In this document: one piece after another, positions 61,833 to 64,000 of the stretch
How positions within the stretch are numbered: position 1 is the first letter of the stretch
How the letters are laid out: every line of letters starts with the position of its first letter
NCBI RefSeq assembly: GCF_000350225.1
Contig: NW_005179051.1
Location: 112,732-176,731, forward strand
Reading direction: 5' to 3'
DNA: 64,000 bases
Origin: Chondrus crispus
Lineage: Eukaryota; Rhodophyta; Florideophyceae; Gigartinales; Gigartinaceae
Notes under the pieces: model-generated
Told to the model about the DNA's origin: nothing
Databases searched by the model: none
Seen by the model: only the letters and a program-made list of their open reading frames with translations
Made by a program: the position numbers and the translations under genes

Positions 61833-64000
61833 GAGGGTCGTGTGCACGACTCCTCGGTGACCTGCGGACCAGCCGTCCCGTCCAACTCACGTCCGGGGTG
61901 GTCCTCCCACCGAAGATAGCGCTTCCGCCCCTCCACGAGATGGAGTCGGACGTTCCGTCGCACTCCAGCTACCGTCCCCCGGAAAGGCGTGCCCCCGGGT
62001 CGTCAGTGCCCTCCAACGGTACGAACCGTTGAGCGTGCAAGCATAGAGACCGGCTCTCGACATCCCTAGTCATTTCCTTTCCCGTGAAGCCCCTAAGGCA
62101 GTTCCTCGCGAGTCTTTCCCCTATGCTCGCGGAAGACCTCCTCCCTGGTCTGGACAAGAAAAAAGAGGGAGGGGGGGTCTCGGATTTGTTGTCGTCCCAC
62201 CCCGCGTCCTCTCATGCTGTTCGAGCATGGCTCTCTTCGTAGAGCAATGGGAGGCGCGAGAGTGAACGGCTCTTCTCGTACGACTGCAGCGTCCGATGCG
62301 CGGAGGTCCGTCCGGGGCGTGTCGGGGAGAGGGGGTTCGTCGACGGATTGCCGGGATGTCCGCGATTGAGATGGGGAGTCGCGCTTCGGCTAAAATTAAC
62401 GAGCTCCCATTGGCTGAGCCACTCCCGTTATCTTGCACCGAGCCAGAGCCGTCTCAAGTCCTCGGCGTTATCCTTTCCTTTCTGCGTGCAGGGGTCCTCC
62501 TATCACCCTTTGCAACGGTGGCGCTTCCTGCCGCTTTTCTGGACGCTCTCGTGAAATCCTCATCGTCGCCGTGGTGACCTACGTAGGGTTGGTAAGCAGT
62601 GACGTTCCGAGGTCCGAGTCTCCGCTCGGATAACGCCCTTCCTATGCTTCCACTCGTCACCAAAGGAGGCATTTCCTTCTTGACACGGCGTAGCGTGTCC
62701 CATCGTAGCGTGATGGGGTATTGCCTGTTCCTCGCAGGCCTCCTGGCCCGAGCTGTCTTCGTTCCCCTATCAACGGAGTCCGATCCCCGATTCGGTCGGA
62801 GTCGTCAATCGTTAAGTCCGCTTCTAACTCATGAGCCTGATCGTACAGTGCCGTCCCGCGTTCGAACTACCCCCAACCATACACACAGTGATACTATCCT
62901 CAACTGCCTTTCTTTGTGCCAGTTTGTCTTGCGTTCTCCGCCAGCGAAAGGCGCTTCGAAGGACCTCCAAGTTCGTCCACTCTCAGCTGATGGTCTGGGT
63001 CTTTAGCTGCGTTAGCAGCTGCGTACGGGGCCGACATGCTCCCGGATTCGATAATCTACGTCATGATGTTGGTTGCAACCCTCAATCCGTGGCCGTCCTC
63101 GTCACCACCCGTACGCGGCGTGTGGTTCCGCATAAGGCCCGATTCGGGAGCGGTAACTGATTTTCTTTTGTAGACCCTCACAACCAACGTGCGATGGGCC
63201 AGCGACCTCGTGACCACAAAGGCGATCTAGCCCCTCGCGTGTAAACGGTCAAATCGGTTCGGTGCATTCCCGCGAGGGGCGAAGACTTGCCCGCTTGGAC
63301 GGGGGTGGCGGGGGAGAAATTCCCTCTGACAGTGCTCCAGCGTGGTGCTCGCGGCGAGCCAGCGACGGAGCTCTGTGGGGACGTCGTGTCTTCGGGTCGC
63401 TGCCTGGAGGAGTGGGGGATTGAGCATCTCTACGCCCTTTCGCGGAAGGTGCCGCGAAGACGACATTCGAAGTCGTGCTTGTGCTCTGGAGGGCGTCCCC
63501 AGTCCTTTGCCGCGGTCTCTTTCCGTCGCTTATCAATTCCCATGCTCAGCGGCATCCCTTTTCGTCCTTCCCTCTCGCCGTCTGCCCGTGCAGTCGGTCG
63601 CGGGACGACGTCGGCGTCGCCTCCGGTTTGCACTTGTGGACGACGGGTGCGAGCCGAGTCATTGGACTGTCTATCGGATCCCTACGAGGGGCATCGTCGT
63701 GTGCGACGGATCGCAGCCTCGTGTTTCGCCGGGGCTCGGGCAAGCGTCATCCTCCGCTTCGCCCTGAGCTATCCGCGGCGCTGTCCCTTTTGTCGCGATC
63801 CGCTTTGCCAGAGTGGCATCTTACGTTCGGCGTCTGCCCCAGGGCGCGCGCGCGCTATCGCGGCGAGGGGTCGGTTCGTGCGTTCGCACTCGCAAAGACA
63901 GAGAGGTTAGTGACGTAGGATCCCGTGGGGGAGGTGTCTTTCAGCGTTGTTCGCCGTCGGCGGCGAAGGTTCGGGGGCGCAGGAGTCCCGTGCGCCGGTC
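61833..64000. other. GC-rich internal region of element F, unassigned
   Basis: Several overlapping plus-strand frames (62296-62577, 62599-63006 and 63287-63910) without recognisable motifs. One frame near 63620-63720 reads Asp-Asp-Gly-Cys-Glu-Pro-Ser-His-Trp-Thr-Val-Tyr and looks protein-like, but breaks soon. Confidence 0.3.

Larger units (their letters stand above)
58721..64000 (+). mobile_element. Unrecognised LTR element F, right part outside the window
   Basis: LTR followed by a long gag-like frame and more GC-rich sequence with no recognised pol domain before the edge. It may be a large or non-autonomous LTR element. No TGG-type primer site was found right after the LTR. Confidence 0.45.

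Noticed and set aside
1-64000. CRISPR arrays, rRNA or tRNA genes
   Set aside because: No regularly spaced repeats and no rRNA or cloverleaf-type sequence were recognised. The tRNA-like match at 3293-3306 is a primer site. A tRNAscan run would be needed to be sure.

Overview
This is eukaryotic nuclear DNA, most likely from a red alga of the Chondrus/Gracilaria type. That placement is an inference from three things: intron-free secreted animal-type haem peroxidases in several copies, copia elements that use the Drosophila-copia style half-tRNA primer site, and short genes lying in a sea of nested LTR retrotransposons. No rRNA, tRNA or CRISPR array was seen. Most of the 64 kb is mobile DNA. The clear host genes are three peroxidase paralogues.

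Layout. 1-3.3 kb: a decayed minus-strand Ty1/copia element (here called C) that runs off the left edge. 3.3-8.0 kb: little that can be recognised. 8.0-13.7 kb: an old plus-strand copia-type element (D) with diverged LTRs. 14.0-15.0 kb: a PIF/Harbinger transposase pseudogene. 15.3-16.1 kb: a SANT/Myb-like pseudogene. 17-19.9 kb: an unrecognised decayed gene. 20.14-29.17 kb: a complete minus-strand Ty3/gypsy element with 233-bp LTRs and a perfect 5-bp target duplication. A pogo-like DNA transposon is nested in its reverse transcriptase. It also carries an extra module on the opposite strand that opens with a histone H3 tail look-alike. 29.34-34.70 kb: minus-strand copia element B, split by a 624-bp solo LTR. 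35.2-43.3 kb: peroxidase gene 1, whose 3' flank is interrupted by the young copia element A (37.86-42.70 kb). 45.0-45.6 kb: a Tigger-like transposase remnant. 45.7-55.0 kb: peroxidase genes 2 and 3, in near-identical inverted duplicons. 57-58.7 kb: fragments of a Harbinger-like and a copia element. 58.72 kb to the right edge: the 5' LTR and a large gag-like reading frame of an unrecognised LTR element (F).

The strongest observations are these. (1) A 31-residue H3 tail mimic in the gypsy element keeps K4, K14, K18 and K23 but replaces both silencing lysines, K9 and K27. (2) Copia elements A and B both have unequal LTRs, the 3' LTR carrying about 50 bp more between 15-bp direct repeats. (3) Copia priming sites match the initiator-tRNA anticodon arm, so the gag AUG of element A is the complement of the anticodon that primes it. 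(4) The three peroxidase duplicons supply an empty-site comparison for element A. (5) The peroxidases show an apparent exchange of calcium ligands.

The peroxidases are probably secreted and act in oxidative or halogen-related defence. The rest of the window is a record of successive insertions, whose order can be read from nesting and target duplications.
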